Assembly: GCF_017745275.1 (NCBI RefSeq)
Contig: NZ_JAGHZS010000003.1
Location: 428,693-492,692, forward strand
DNA length: 64,000 nucleotides
DNA from: Chitinophaga sp.
Lineage (GTDB): Bacteria > Bacteroidota > Bacteroidia > Chitinophagales > Chitinophagaceae
Reading direction: 5' to 3'
Translations under genes and position numbers: made by a program
Shown: one piece after another, positions 33,625-41,964 of the stretch
Layout of the letters: each line of letters opens with the position of its first letter
Position numbering within the stretch: the stretch's first letter is position 1
The notes under the pieces: generated by a model
What the model saw: only the letters and a program-made list of their open reading frames with translations
The model's database searches: none
What the model was told of the DNA's origin: nothing

Positions 33625-34626
33625 TTACGGTAGTTCAAATTTAATTTCCACATTTCGCCAGTTACCGGTATGCGCCAGTACAGTGGATTGTTGTGAATGA
33701 AACAGTGGTGTAAACAAAACTGTTGCATTGCCGGCGACTTCCCTGGGCTGAAGCCCCAGGAATGGAAACAGGTTAGCCTGTGGTCCAATGGCCTTCAATC
33801 GCAACTGCCGTCCATCTTTCAGCCTGGCAGTCATCTTATAACGGCCAACAGGAATATTGTTCACTGAAAAACTGGTATTACCTACTTTTTTGTTGATGGA
33901 AAATGTTTTGGCTTCTCCGTACAACATCATTCCATCAGGAACAAGAGTAACGGCAATTTCTGCGTTTTGTGGCAATTCTCCGGGGCTATGAAGAATATCA
34001 GTAGGATCAAATATGGCATAGCTGAGTGATAGAGAACCACCGAAATAGTTGGCTTCATCTCTCGGCATCTGCTGGGCTTGTTGAGCGCTGGCAACACCAT
34101 AGGATAACAACACAAAGTTTTCCACCGCACCATTCTGATAGGCAAAATCATCTGCTTTACCGTCAGCGGCGTATAGCCCTACTGCCGTCATGGTATTACT
34201 GTAGTTAATAGTAAATCCTGCGGCATAGAAATGAATAGCGCCGGATGGCAATGCAATTTCATAGTAACCTTTTTCATCAGTTTCTGCGGAAGCACCTGAG
34301 TAGAATCCTCCGTCAATGGTAGCCCTAATGCCAATATAAGCCCCTTTAAGCGGCTTTCCACTCAGGTCTGCTACAAAGCCCCGCAACTTCTTTGGTTGAA
34401 CTTTTATAGTGGGAAAAACCGGCATTCCGGGTATAGTGTTGCCCATCACATTTACGTGGTCATCGGTAGCAGAAAGATTAAAGGTAGCTGTTCCATTTAC
34501 AACCGGTAGTGCAGGCTGCGGCCCCCAGGTGATAGGGCCATCACCACCCGGGTCACCGGGATCTCTCGCCGGTTTAGAACAGGATGTCAGCGTTAATATC
34601 GCTAAACATAAAAAAGCTGTTTTCAT
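33625..34626 (-). CDS. lipoprotein with a carboxypeptidase-regulatory-like domain
   Basis: The protein has 333 residues. A lipoprotein signal (LAILTLTSCSKPARDPGDPG) is followed at about 80-145 by a CarboxypepD_reg-like beta-sandwich (LRGFVADLSGKPLKGAYIGI and ETDEKGYYEIALPSGAIHF). The rest contains further beta-rich segments (IPVGRYKMTARLKDGRQLRL). It is probably anchored in the outer membrane facing the periplasm or outside. The function is unknown. Confidence 0.75.
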   Translation of the reverse strand: MKTAFLCLAILTLTSCSKPARDPGDPGGDGPITWGPQPALPVVNGTATFNLSATDDHVNVMGNTIPGMPVFPTIKVQPKKLRGFVADLSGKPLKGAYIGIRATIDGGFYSGASAETDEKGYYEIALPSGAIHFYAAGFTINYSNTMTAVGLYAADGKADDFAYQNGAVENFVLLSYGVASAQQAQQMPRDEANYFGGSLSLSYAIFDPTDILHSPGELPQNAEIAVTLVPDGMMLYGEAKTFSINKKVGNTSFSVNNIPVGRYKMTARLKDGRQLRLKAIGPQANLFPFLGLQPREVAGNATVLFTPLFHSQQSTVLAHTGNWRNVEIKFELP

Positions 34627-34959
34627 TTTCAGGTTGTTTTAGTATCAGCACAAAGAGAGTTTGTCCTGTTTTTTGGGGATGAACAAATTGATGATACAAT
34701 GTTCCGAAATAACACCCAAACTTGCTATAGGACACAGTCCTGTGCGGATATACGTCCCCGTTTAGTAGACGAACTACACATTTATTAGCCTATTCTGCAG
34801 GTATTGTATTATCAATGCTGTTAGCCCACGATTTTGGTCCACCCGGAATCATTAGTACTCCTTGTATCCCTGTTGCTTGTACCACATTTTTTTATAGTGC
34901 AATATTGCTGTCCATTACATCGGGCACTAAAAAAATCGTATTAAAATTCCCTCTGGAAA
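34627..34959. other. gap with a short unexplained reading frame
   Basis: No convincing gene. On the minus strand, 34788-34885 is open from a GTG and reads like protein (VLMIPGGPKSWANSIDN), but it has only about 32 codons. It may be the end of a decayed gene. No terminator or promoter stands out. Confidence 0.2.
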
Positions 34960-35520
34960 ATGAATGAAGTTTTTATCTCTGATAATTATCAGATTACTAA
35001 TAAAGCAACAGGGCAGATGGTGAAATTTTTACCGGCAGGCTCAGATACAAAAGGCTTGCTGGAGATGGAAACACGGTATATGCCGTTTTCTGAAGAACCC
35101 CCTGTTCACTATCATCCATACCAGGACGAACACTTCCAGGTGCTGGCTGGAGAATTGACGATTCGACTGAACGGAGAAGTAAAAATCTACCGGGAAGGTG
35201 CTACAATACATATTAAGAGGGGAGAGAAACATAGCATATGGAATTCCGGATTTAAGGAAACAATAGTGAGCTGGAAGGTAACACCCTCCATGAATACGGA
35301 GAATTTTCTGCGTACCATCACCTGGCTGGCTAATGTTGGCGCCACCAATAAAAGCGGGGTGCCGAAACTGCCTAATGCTATTTTTTTATTGATGAAATAC
35401 CAGGATGTATTCAGGTTGGAACGCCCCCCATTTTTGCTGATCCGTTTGCTGTATGTCCTCTTCCTGCCACATTTTTTTCTATTTGACTATCATCGAAAAT
35501 TTAATAACCCCACATTTTAA
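34960..35520 (+). CDS. cupin-domain protein (first of two)
   Basis: The protein has 186 residues. The cupin motif 1 reads VHYHPYQDEHFQVLAGELTI and motif 2 reads GATIHIKRGEKHSIWNSG, giving a His/Glu/His set that can bind a metal. The C-terminal part is helical and hydrophobic (FLLIRLLYVLFLPHFFLFDY), unusual for a soluble cupin, and may associate with a membrane. The outer-membrane barrel gene at 35540 follows 19 bp later and a second related cupin gene lies beyond it, so the three look like one unit. Confidence 0.8.
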   Translation: MNEVFISDNYQITNKATGQMVKFLPAGSDTKGLLEMETRYMPFSEEPPVHYHPYQDEHFQVLAGELTIRLNGEVKIYREGATIHIKRGEKHSIWNSGFKETIVSWKVTPSMNTENFLRTITWLANVGATNKSGVPKLPNAIFLLMKYQDVFRLERPPFLLIRLLYVLFLPHFFLFDYHRKFNNPTF

Positions 35521-35539
35521 AAAGTAAGCACAAGTAAAC

Positions 35540-36286
35540 ATGAAAACAATTTTAACGATTTGCGGATTATCCCTTTTCTGTTCGTTGGCAACTGTTGCAC
35601 AACTTAGAACGTCAACTGGTAAACCAGTGCCAAAGAAGGCAATGAAAGCGACGGCAAAACCTGCTGCTGCGCCAAAGAAGAAAACAGCTACTACTACCAC
35701 CACCGCTACACCGGTAGTGGAAAAAAAGGAAACAGCCAGTGCCGCACCGGCTACTACCACCACCACGACTACTACCTCCGCAGCGGAAAGTAAACCGTCG
35801 CCTGCACCCGTAAAGGCTGTAAAGCCAGTGAACACCAAAGCATTGTATTCCACGGCCGTGGGCCTCAAAGCCATGTGGGGGTTCGCAGTAACCGGAAAAC
35901 ATTTTTTCAAAGATCATCATGCTGGAGAAGCTATTTTAAAATTCAGAGGTTATCATGCCATCGGTAATGATATCAACCTTACACTCCTGTACGAGTACCA
36001 CGGGGATATCCCGGTAGAAGGCCTGCGTTGGTACGCAGGTGGAGGACCTATGGTGGGACGTTTTAAAATAAAAAATCGCTACGTTGATGAATGGGACGGC
36101 TATTATGGAAAGGCTTCCACTACTTATTTCGGTGTGTCTGCTGTGGCAGGTGCGGAGTACAAATTTAAAGGAATACCCCTGGCGGTTAGCGCCGACTGGC
36201 AACCAGCATTCCAGTTTACCAGCGGTTATTATGATAATGGCTTCACCGCAGAATACGGTGGAGTTGGCGTGAAGTATACCTTTTGA
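35540..36286 (+). CDS. outer membrane beta-barrel protein with Lys/Ala/Thr-rich N-terminal linker
   Basis: The protein has 248 residues. A signal peptide (TICGLSLFCSLATVAQ) is followed by a low-complexity region at about 28-97 with polythreonine runs and many Lys, Ala and Pro. Residues 100-248 show alternating amphipathic strands (AVGLKAMWGFAVTG, INLTLLYEYHG, LRWYAGGGPMVGRF, GGVGVKYTF), typical of a small outer-membrane barrel ending in an aromatic residue. The linker may bind peptidoglycan or span the periplasm. It lies between two cupin genes and is followed by a terminator. Confidence 0.75.
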   Translation: MKTILTICGLSLFCSLATVAQLRTSTGKPVPKKAMKATAKPAAAPKKKTATTTTTATPVVEKKETASAAPATTTTTTTTSAAESKPSPAPVKAVKPVNTKALYSTAVGLKAMWGFAVTGKHFFKDHHAGEAILKFRGYHAIGNDINLTLLYEYHGDIPVEGLRWYAGGGPMVGRFKIKNRYVDEWDGYYGKASTTYFGVSAVAGAEYKFKGIPLAVSADWQPAFQFTSGYYDNGFTAEYGGVGVKYTF

Positions 36287-36297
36287 CAGATGATACA

Positions 36298-36327
36298 CCG
36301 GCGCTCTTTTGGGCGCCGGAATTTTTT
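36298..36327 (+). terminator. terminator after the barrel gene
   Basis: CCGGCGC at 36298-36304 pairs with GCGCCGG at 36313-36319, followed by TTTTTT. It separates the barrel gene from the second cupin gene, which therefore needs read-through or its own promoter. Confidence 0.75.
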
Positions 36328-36347
36328 AATTGTTTGATACCAATGTT

Positions 36348-36890
36348 ATGAAAGAAACTATTACCAACCCGCTCATCAAAGACCAGGTAACATTTATCCA
36401 AACCAGCCGTCAATCAAATGGCCGTATTACGGAAATAGAAGTGGTACTTAGCCCCGGCGGTGGTACCCCGCTGCACTTTCATAAAGATTTCACGGAAAAG
36501 TTTGTGGTGCTGGATGGTGTACTGAGTATTCAACTGGGACGAAAACAAATGAAACATCTGACAGGTGGAATGAGCTACACCGTACAGAAAAAAGAAGTAC
36601 ATCGTTTTTTTAATGCCAGCGATCAAAATGTAACCTTTAAAGCCATTATTGAACCAGGATCTGTTGGTTTTGAGAATTCGCTGCGCATTCTCTATGGCCT
36701 TGCGGGTGATGGACTTACCAATGAAAAAGGTATACCCAATAATCTGATCAGTATGGCTGTTATTGCTGACATGAGTGGAATGTACCTTCCCGGCATCTTT
36801 AAATTGCTGACGCCATTGTTTAATATTCTCTCCGGTATTGGCTGCAGAAAAGGTGTGGACAAAGCACTGCTCGGAAAATATTGTGTTTGA
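36348..36890 (+). CDS. cupin-domain protein (second of two)
   Basis: The protein has about 180 residues. Cupin motif 1 is LHFHKDFTEKFVVLDGVLSI and motif 2 is YTVQKKEVHRFFNASD. As in the gene at 34960, a C-terminal helical hydrophobic tail follows (GIFKLLTPLFNILSGIG), and the order of segments is the same, so the two are probably paralogues. The ATG at 36348 is preferred over an upstream TTG. It converges on the LytTR response regulator gene, with the two stops adjacent. Confidence 0.8.
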   Translation: MKETITNPLIKDQVTFIQTSRQSNGRITEIEVVLSPGGGTPLHFHKDFTEKFVVLDGVLSIQLGRKQMKHLTGGMSYTVQKKEVHRFFNASDQNVTFKAIIEPGSVGFENSLRILYGLAGDGLTNEKGIPNNLISMAVIADMSGMYLPGIFKLLTPLFNILSGIGCRKGVDKALLGKYCV

Positions 36891-37610
36891 TCAGTTACTC
36901 TTTAACCGCTTGTGACATTCTGTTTTGTAATTTCTGCCAATAGGAAGCTCAATGCCTAACACTTCCACAGAATAGGCATGGTAGCTTTCTATTTTGTGTG
37001 TAGCTACTATAAAGGACCGGTGTATGCGCATGAATTTCTCTTCCGGTAATAATTCTTCCAGTAAACTGATTTTTTGTTTAGAGATTAATACCTTGTCTTT
37101 AAGCACTACTTTGATGTAATCCTTCAGACTTTCTATCCAGTAGATGTCGTTTACATTTACTTTCACCATCTTTCTTTCTACTCTCAGGTATAGAAATACA
37201 TCACTGGCCTGTTCGGCGGGGCGCTCTGCAATACTGATTTTCTGACTACTGACTTTATATAACGCAAACACCTTATCGATGGCCTTGAGGAAGCGATCGA
37301 AAGGAATTGGCTTCAACAGGTAATCTACGGCGTTGAGGTCAAACCCTTCCAGTGCATAGTCCTGGTAAGCGGTAGTGAAAATAATTTTAGGCGGATTTTT
37401 CAGGCTCCGGATAAAGTCGGTGCCCAGCAATCCAGGCATTTTGATGTCCAGGAAAATAAGGTCAATTTTATGCTGCTGCAGTACCTGGAAAGCCTGGATA
37501 GCGTTATTGCATTTGGATACCAGGTCTATTTCCGGGAAGTTTTCTACATACTTTTCAATGATCTCAATCGCATGTGGTTCGTCATCCACGATCAAGGTTT
37601 TTATTTTCAT
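36891..37610 (-). CDS. LytTR-family response regulator
   Basis: The protein has 239 residues. The receiver domain has the acidic pair in LIVDDEPHAIEII and phosphorylation site Asp55 in LIFLDIKMPG. The C-terminal LytTR DNA-binding domain includes FLYLRVERKMVKVNVNDIYW, ESLKDYIKV and FMRIHRSFIVATHKI. It is activated by the kinase encoded just upstream, whose stop overlaps its start by 29 bp. Confidence 0.93.
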   Translation of the reverse strand: MKIKTLIVDDEPHAIEIIEKYVENFPEIDLVSKCNNAIQAFQVLQQHKIDLIFLDIKMPGLLGTDFIRSLKNPPKIIFTTAYQDYALEGFDLNAVDYLLKPIPFDRFLKAIDKVFALYKVSSQKISIAERPAEQASDVFLYLRVERKMVKVNVNDIYWIESLKDYIKVVLKDKVLISKQKISLLEELLPEEKFMRIHRSFIVATHKIESYHAYSVEVLGIELPIGRNYKTECHKRLKSN

Positions 37611-38673
37611 GGGGTACCAGGTTTTGTTTTAGGTCTATATCAAGAATTACGACAAACATATCTTCCGTATTAAATACCTGCAACTGATGTGCAGATGGGA
37701 AAAGCAGTTCCAGTCGCTTTTTTACATTATTCAATCCGATTTGCCCGGCTGACTTTTTAAGTTTGCCTGTTTCTTCGGGAGGCTTACTATTGGATATTTT
37801 AAACTTCAGTTTATTCTTTTTAAGGAAAAGGTCTATGTTAATCCACACTTCATCAATAGCTTCACTGGTGCCGTGTTTAAACGCGTTTTCTATCAGGGGC
37901 AGCATTAGCAAAGGTGGAATTCTTTGCATGTTAACATCGCCGGCAATGCTGAAATTGAGGTCCAGCCGGTCTTCATAACGCAGTCTTTCCAGTGCCACAT
38001 AGTGTTGCATGATTTCAATATCGCGCCTCAGTAAAACGTTATCGGTACTACATTCATAGAGCATATATCGGAGTATGTCTGACAGCCCTAATACAATAGC
38101 AGGCGATTGGGGCGATTGCTGTAACGTAAGCGCATATAGGTTGTTGAGGGTATTGAACAGGAAATGCGGATGTATCTGGCTTTTCAGCGCACTGAGCTCT
38201 GCCTGTACCGTTAGTTGCCGCTTTTCAATCCACATCTTTATAAACTTGAGGGATATTGCCACAAGGAATACAAAGTTACTTTGCTCCAGGGCGTTAACGA
38301 TATAGATAGGATTGGTGAATTGTTGCCAGAAAGTACCGTTTAATTTCTTCCATTTAAAGGCCGGGTTTTCCTTTATAAGGATGTGATAGAGATAAGGGTC
38401 GGCAAAGCATATTTCAATGATTCGGTATGCCGCGGCAAAGAATAGGGTACAGCCGAGTACCGACAGCAGCAATTTTATGTATTTTCCCCGGTAAAGAAAC
38501 CGGGGGAGTATCCCATAGGCTACGGTGTAGAAATACCCGATATGTACCGGTATTAGCATCATGATAATGTTAAAGCCGATGCCATAGTCAGGTAAGCCCG
38601 TACCATAGAAGATGGTAAGAACAGTAACTACAAGCAGCCAGAAGGCTATATGTATTAAAACTCTTTTATTCAT
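37582..38673 (-). CDS. LytS-like sensor histidine kinase (HisKA_7TM-less, membrane)
   Basis: The protein has 363 residues with about four N-terminal membrane segments, then the His_kinase box SALKSQIHPHFLFNTLNNLY (phospho-accepting His in HPHF) and an ATPase domain (PLLMLPLIENAFKHG; GQIGLNNVKKRLELLF). It phosphorylates the LytTR regulator at 36891, whose gene overlaps it. A TATCTTTG promoter element at 38695-38702 precedes it. Confidence 0.92.
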   Translation of the reverse strand: MNKRVLIHIAFWLLVVTVLTIFYGTGLPDYGIGFNIIMMLIPVHIGYFYTVAYGILPRFLYRGKYIKLLLSVLGCTLFFAAAYRIIEICFADPYLYHILIKENPAFKWKKLNGTFWQQFTNPIYIVNALEQSNFVFLVAISLKFIKMWIEKRQLTVQAELSALKSQIHPHFLFNTLNNLYALTLQQSPQSPAIVLGLSDILRYMLYECSTDNVLLRRDIEIMQHYVALERLRYEDRLDLNFSIAGDVNMQRIPPLLMLPLIENAFKHGTSEAIDEVWINIDLFLKKNKLKFKISNSKPPEETGKLKKSAGQIGLNNVKKRLELLFPSAHQLQVFNTEDMFVVILDIDLKQNLVPHENKNLDRG

Positions 38674-38694
38674 GTGTGCGACAGACTACTGTTA

Positions 38695-38702
38695 CAAAGA
38701 TA
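38695..38702 (-). promoter_or_regulatory. -7 promoter element of the LytS/LytTR operon
   Basis: TATCTTTG on the minus strand, 21 bp before the ATG at 38673. Confidence 0.55.
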
Positions 38703-38776
38703 AGTCCTTCGGAGGCTCGTATAAGTTACTGAAGATATACCGTATGGTTTTATCGATTAACAGCAGGTTTAGCTGC

Positions 38777-40609
38777 TTACTGCAGCTTAATTTTCATAAT
38801 TACCATGAAAACTTCGTCTTCGCTGATGATTTTCAACTGGTGCCGGTTGGGATACAGGAAATGTAGCCGCTTCCGGATATTCAACAGCCCAATATTTCCG
38901 AATGCCGAAGAAATGGCTTTACTATCATTGTCCGGCAGTTTATTATTGGATATTTTAAACGTGAATTCATTGTTCTTCGCTTTGGCGGAAATATTGATCC
39001 AGCCATCTTCCATAAGTTTGCTAATACCATGCTTGAAGGAGTTTTCCACCAGCGGGAGTATAAGTAGCGGTGCCACATTGAACGCAGAAAGGTCGCCATC
39101 GATGTCCATATTGATTTCCAGTTGATTCTGGTATCGTATTTTCTCCAGTGAAATGTAGCGTTGGATCATTTGTATTTCCTTTTCCAGGTTCACCGTGGGC
39201 GTATTACATTCATAAAGAATATATCGCAGGATATGCGACAGCTCCAGTACTACTTCAGAAGATTTATCTGATTTCCGAAGACTGAGCGCATACAGGTTAT
39301 TGAGCGTATTAAAGAGGAAATGCGGATGGATTTGTGCTTTCAGCAGGTTGAGTGCAATGAGTTTGTTTTTATTCCGGTAGATGAGGTAGATGATGAGACA
39401 TACGCTGATCAACGCTATGATGATAACGGATGCGAGCAAAATAAATCTATCTTTTTTTTGCAGTTGTACTTTGTTATTGCTGATCTGGAGTTGTTGTTCT
39501 ACCAGTGCTTTTTCTTTCAGGGAAGTTTGGTATTTGATTTCTGCTTCGTGGATAATTTTTTGCGTACTGCCGTTCACGATGGAGTCGTTCAGTTGGCTGT
39601 ATTTTTTCCATAGTGCCAGTGCTGCTTCCGGGTGGTGGAGCTTTTCCTCAATGGAGGCGCCCAGCATATATACTTCTTTCAGGTCATTTTTAGGCATCAG
39701 GTCTTTGGCGCTGGCTATGGCCAGATCATAATATTTTTTGGCGGTACGGGGATCGCCCAGGTTGCTATAGGAATTGGCAAGACCATAGTTGGTATATATA
39801 TCGAAATCAGGATCCGGGTTGGCTTGCAGGATGGCCGCGGCTTTTTTATAATAGCTCAAACCCATTTGGTCCTGCCTGGACCGGTTGTAGATGTCACCCA
39901 GGTTGACGTACGCGTGCAGTAGCAGAGAATTGTTTTTCAGTTGGCTGGCGATGGCGGCTACCTGTAGCAGGTGTTTAGCAGCGGTATCGTATCGTTCATA
40001 AAGTACTTCTGCGTTAGCGAGGTTAACAAGGCTTTTAGCCAATTGTAGGGAGTCTTTTAGTATAACGGCAATGGCATAACTTTTTTCTGCGTAAAAGAGG
40101 CTGTTTTTTTTATCGAGCAAATCCAGGAAAACGGAAGAAAGGTTATTGTAGGATCTACGTAGGCCAGCAGAGTCTTTCTGTGTTTCCAATATCTTCAGGG
40201 CTTTGATCATGTATTCAGTCGCAAGTTCCAACTGGCCCAGGCAGCGGTACTGGATAGACATGTTGTTGTATATATTAGCCGAGGTGGTATTGTTTTTTAA
40301 TTGCAGGCTTAACGGGAGTGCCTGTTGATAAGTTTCCAGTGCTTCCCGGTATTGTGAGCGGGAATAGAGCCAGGTTCCTTTATATTCCAGGTATTTTAGT
40401 TTTTGCCCGGGGAGCGCCGTGTTTAATTTTTCACTGGTTTTTTTAAGATACCAGTCGGCCGAATCAGGTTCATTATTATCTAACTTTTCCCGGATGCTGA
40501 GGAGCCATTTGTGTATGAGTAAGGTATCGGGAGCATTGCTTTGCGCCTGCGAACGAGGTGACAGCAGTAATACCAGTACAAGGATACAAGCGATTTTAAT
40601 AAAATACAT
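38777..40609 (-). CDS. TPR-containing LytS-like sensor histidine kinase
   Basis: The protein has 610 residues. A signal peptide (KIACILVLVLLLSPRSQAQ) is followed by about six tetratricopeptide repeats outside the cytoplasmic membrane (for example TTSANIYNNMSIQYRCLGQL), one membrane segment (FILLASVIIIALISVCLIIY), then the kinase box LLKAQIHPHFLFNTLNNLYA and an ATPase domain (PLVENSFKHG; GNIGLLNIRKRL). No response regulator lies next to it, but the LytTR protein at 36891 may serve it. The start at 40609 gives a proper signal peptide; a longer ATG start at 40690 is possible. Confidence 0.88.
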   Translation of the reverse strand: MYFIKIACILVLVLLLSPRSQAQSNAPDTLLIHKWLLSIREKLDNNEPDSADWYLKKTSEKLNTALPGQKLKYLEYKGTWLYSRSQYREALETYQQALPLSLQLKNNTTSANIYNNMSIQYRCLGQLELATEYMIKALKILETQKDSAGLRRSYNNLSSVFLDLLDKKNSLFYAEKSYAIAVILKDSLQLAKSLVNLANAEVLYERYDTAAKHLLQVAAIASQLKNNSLLLHAYVNLGDIYNRSRQDQMGLSYYKKAAAILQANPDPDFDIYTNYGLANSYSNLGDPRTAKKYYDLAIASAKDLMPKNDLKEVYMLGASIEEKLHHPEAALALWKKYSQLNDSIVNGSTQKIIHEAEIKYQTSLKEKALVEQQLQISNNKVQLQKKDRFILLASVIIIALISVCLIIYLIYRNKNKLIALNLLKAQIHPHFLFNTLNNLYALSLRKSDKSSEVVLELSHILRYILYECNTPTVNLEKEIQMIQRYISLEKIRYQNQLEINMDIDGDLSAFNVAPLLILPLVENSFKHGISKLMEDGWINISAKAKNNEFTFKISNNKLPDNDSKAISSAFGNIGLLNIRKRLHFLYPNRHQLKIISEDEVFMVIMKIKLQ

Positions 40610-40744
40610 GATGGCTAAGATAAATGATTCCGGTAAAAATTTTTTAGCTGCAGGCGTGCCTATTACTATAAATAATAGTACAAACAGCATACATCATCGC
40701 ATATGTTGGATTTTATCTTTTTCATACAGGCAGTTTTAACCTTA

Positions 40745-40752
40745 CAAAGGTA
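40745..40752 (-). promoter_or_regulatory. -7 promoter element upstream of the TPR kinase gene
   Basis: TACCTTTG on the minus strand, about 136 bp before the preferred start at 40609 and 55 bp before the alternative start at 40690. Confidence 0.45.
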
Positions 40753-40824
40753 TTTTGCCGGCAATACTGAAATATGAGGAGTAGTGCTGAATTATAGATC
40801 TAAGTAGTAATACTGATAAAACAC

Positions 40825-40832
40825 TACATTTG
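40825..40832 (+). promoter_or_regulatory. -7 promoter element of the acetyltransferase gene
   Basis: TACATTTG lies 22 bp before the ATG at 40854, which supports that start rather than a TTG at 40830. Confidence 0.55.
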
Positions 40833-40853
40833 ATTATTGAACTTTTTGAGCTT

Positions 40854-41300
40854 ATGAGATACCTTGTTTCAGCCGTCGAAACTACGGATTACCCTGAAGT
40901 AGTGGCTGTATGGGAAGCGTCCGTAAGGGCTACCCACGATTTTTTAACCGAAGCAGATATTCAGTTTTATAAACCCCTCATCCTGCATGAATACCTGCAG
41001 GCAGTAAACCTGTTTTGTGTGAAAGATGAAACGGCTAAAATACAGGGCTTTATAGGGGTGGCAGAACGCAAGGTAGAAATGTTATTCATTAACCCTGCGG
41101 CCAGGGGAAAAGGCATTGGGCATGATTTAATTAAGTATGTGATTGAACATGAAAACATTAATGCGGTGGATGTAAATGAACAGAACCCACAGGCAGTAGG
41201 TTTTTATCGGCACATGGGATTTCGCATTGCCGGTCGTTCCGCTACAGATGGGATGGGCAAACCGTTTCCTATTCTTTTCATGACCCTGGAAGAAAAGTAA
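40854..41300 (+). CDS. GNAT-family N-acetyltransferase
   Basis: The protein has 148 residues. It contains the acetyl-CoA binding segment EMLFINPAARGKGIGHDLIK (RGKGIG, the Q/RxxGxG/A motif) and a typical second half (VDVNEQNPQAVGFYRHMGFR). The fragment ATHDFLTEADIQFYKPLILH is usual for YjaB-like members of the family. It acetylates an unknown substrate in the cytoplasm. Confidence 0.85.
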   Translation: MRYLVSAVETTDYPEVVAVWEASVRATHDFLTEADIQFYKPLILHEYLQAVNLFCVKDETAKIQGFIGVAERKVEMLFINPAARGKGIGHDLIKYVIEHENINAVDVNEQNPQAVGFYRHMGFRIAGRSATDGMGKPFPILFMTLEEK

Positions 41301-41324
41301 ATGATGCCAATAACACAGTGATTT

Positions 41325-41702
41325 TCAAAGAATGTCTCCCGTGCTTTTAGCCAGGCGGTTGCCATGAACATAATAATAGAATAAACTACCCCCGAAATAG
41401 GCTACCACGTCCCACACATCGCTGGTATACTTCGGAGAATAATGTGGTAATAGCCATTCAAAAATGAATGCAGTATAGCCTGCGATAAAAAGGAGGTATG
41501 ATAACGGGTAGGTATATACGTTATTTCGAATAATATATTGGCGCGTAATTGTTAGCGTTACGTGGGCCATAGCCGGTACAGCGATAAAGTCTGTCAGGTA
41601 GCTGTTCAATACCGGAATAGGTTGCTGTAGGTGCCGGAAGAGGTGAATCACTATCCATAGCAGGCAGTAAGTAATAAACAGCGGATCAAATAGCTTTTTC
41701 AT
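41325..41702 (-). CDS. small multi-pass membrane protein
   Basis: The protein has 125 residues with about four hydrophobic segments (FITYCLLWIVIHLFRHL, FIAVPAMAHVTLTI, YLLFIAGYTAFIFEWLL, VWDVVAYFGGSLFYYYV). I do not recognise the family with certainty. It overlaps the end of the 64-residue membrane protein gene upstream only when a TTG start is used; the ATG at 41702 abuts it. Both lie opposite a TetR regulator with shared operators and may be its targets. Confidence 0.65.
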   Translation of the reverse strand: MKKLFDPLFITYCLLWIVIHLFRHLQQPIPVLNSYLTDFIAVPAMAHVTLTITRQYIIRNNVYTYPLSYLLFIAGYTAFIFEWLLPHYSPKYTSDVWDVVAYFGGSLFYYYVHGNRLAKSTGDIL

Positions 41703-41703
41703 G

Positions 41704-41898
41704 TTATAAAACAAACATAATGGCTCCGCCTAGTGTGAGCGTAACCAGCGCAATCATCACTGCGAATAAATAAAACCCGCTTTCCTTTAATATTTTTACC
41801 GGCATGCCATCTGTTGGTTTGATGGGAAACATGGTATTTCTCAGCCGCTGAAACAGAGACATTTGATCACCTGTCGGATCAGTTGTTTCGTTGTTCAT
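41704..41898 (-). CDS. 64-residue single-pass membrane protein
   Basis: The protein has a hydrophilic N-terminus (MSLFQRLRNTMFPIKP) and one C-terminal membrane segment (FYLFAVMIALVTLTLGGAIM). The function is unknown. It is the first gene of a two-gene operon divergent from tetR; a TACATTTG promoter element at 41915-41922 lies 17 bp before its ATG, inside an operator-like palindrome, so repression by the TetR protein is likely (inference). Confidence 0.7.
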   Translation of the reverse strand: MNNETTDPTGDQMSLFQRLRNTMFPIKPTDGMPVKILKESGFYLFAVMIALVTLTLGGAIMFVL

Positions 41899-41908
41899 TT
41901 CTTTGGAT

Positions 41909-41926
41909 TTAGAACAAATGTACTAA
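41909..41926. promoter_or_regulatory. TetR operator copy 1, overlapping the -7 box of the membrane-protein operon
   Basis: TTAGAACA, two bases, TGTACTAA: an 18-bp palindrome with one mismatch. The minus-strand -7 element TACATTTG (41915-41922) lies within it, so bound repressor would block transcription of the minus operon. Confidence 0.65.
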
Positions 41927-41938
41927 TTATTTTCAAAA

Positions 41939-41956
41939 TTAGAACATTTGTTCTAA
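41939..41956. promoter_or_regulatory. TetR operator copy 2, perfect palindrome
   Basis: TTAGAACA, two bases, TGTTCTAA: 8-bp perfect arms. It lies 30 bp from copy 1 and touches the plus-strand -7 element TAATTTTG (41954-41961) ahead of tetR. It probably controls tetR itself. Confidence 0.7.
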
Positions 41957-41964
41957 TTTTGAGT

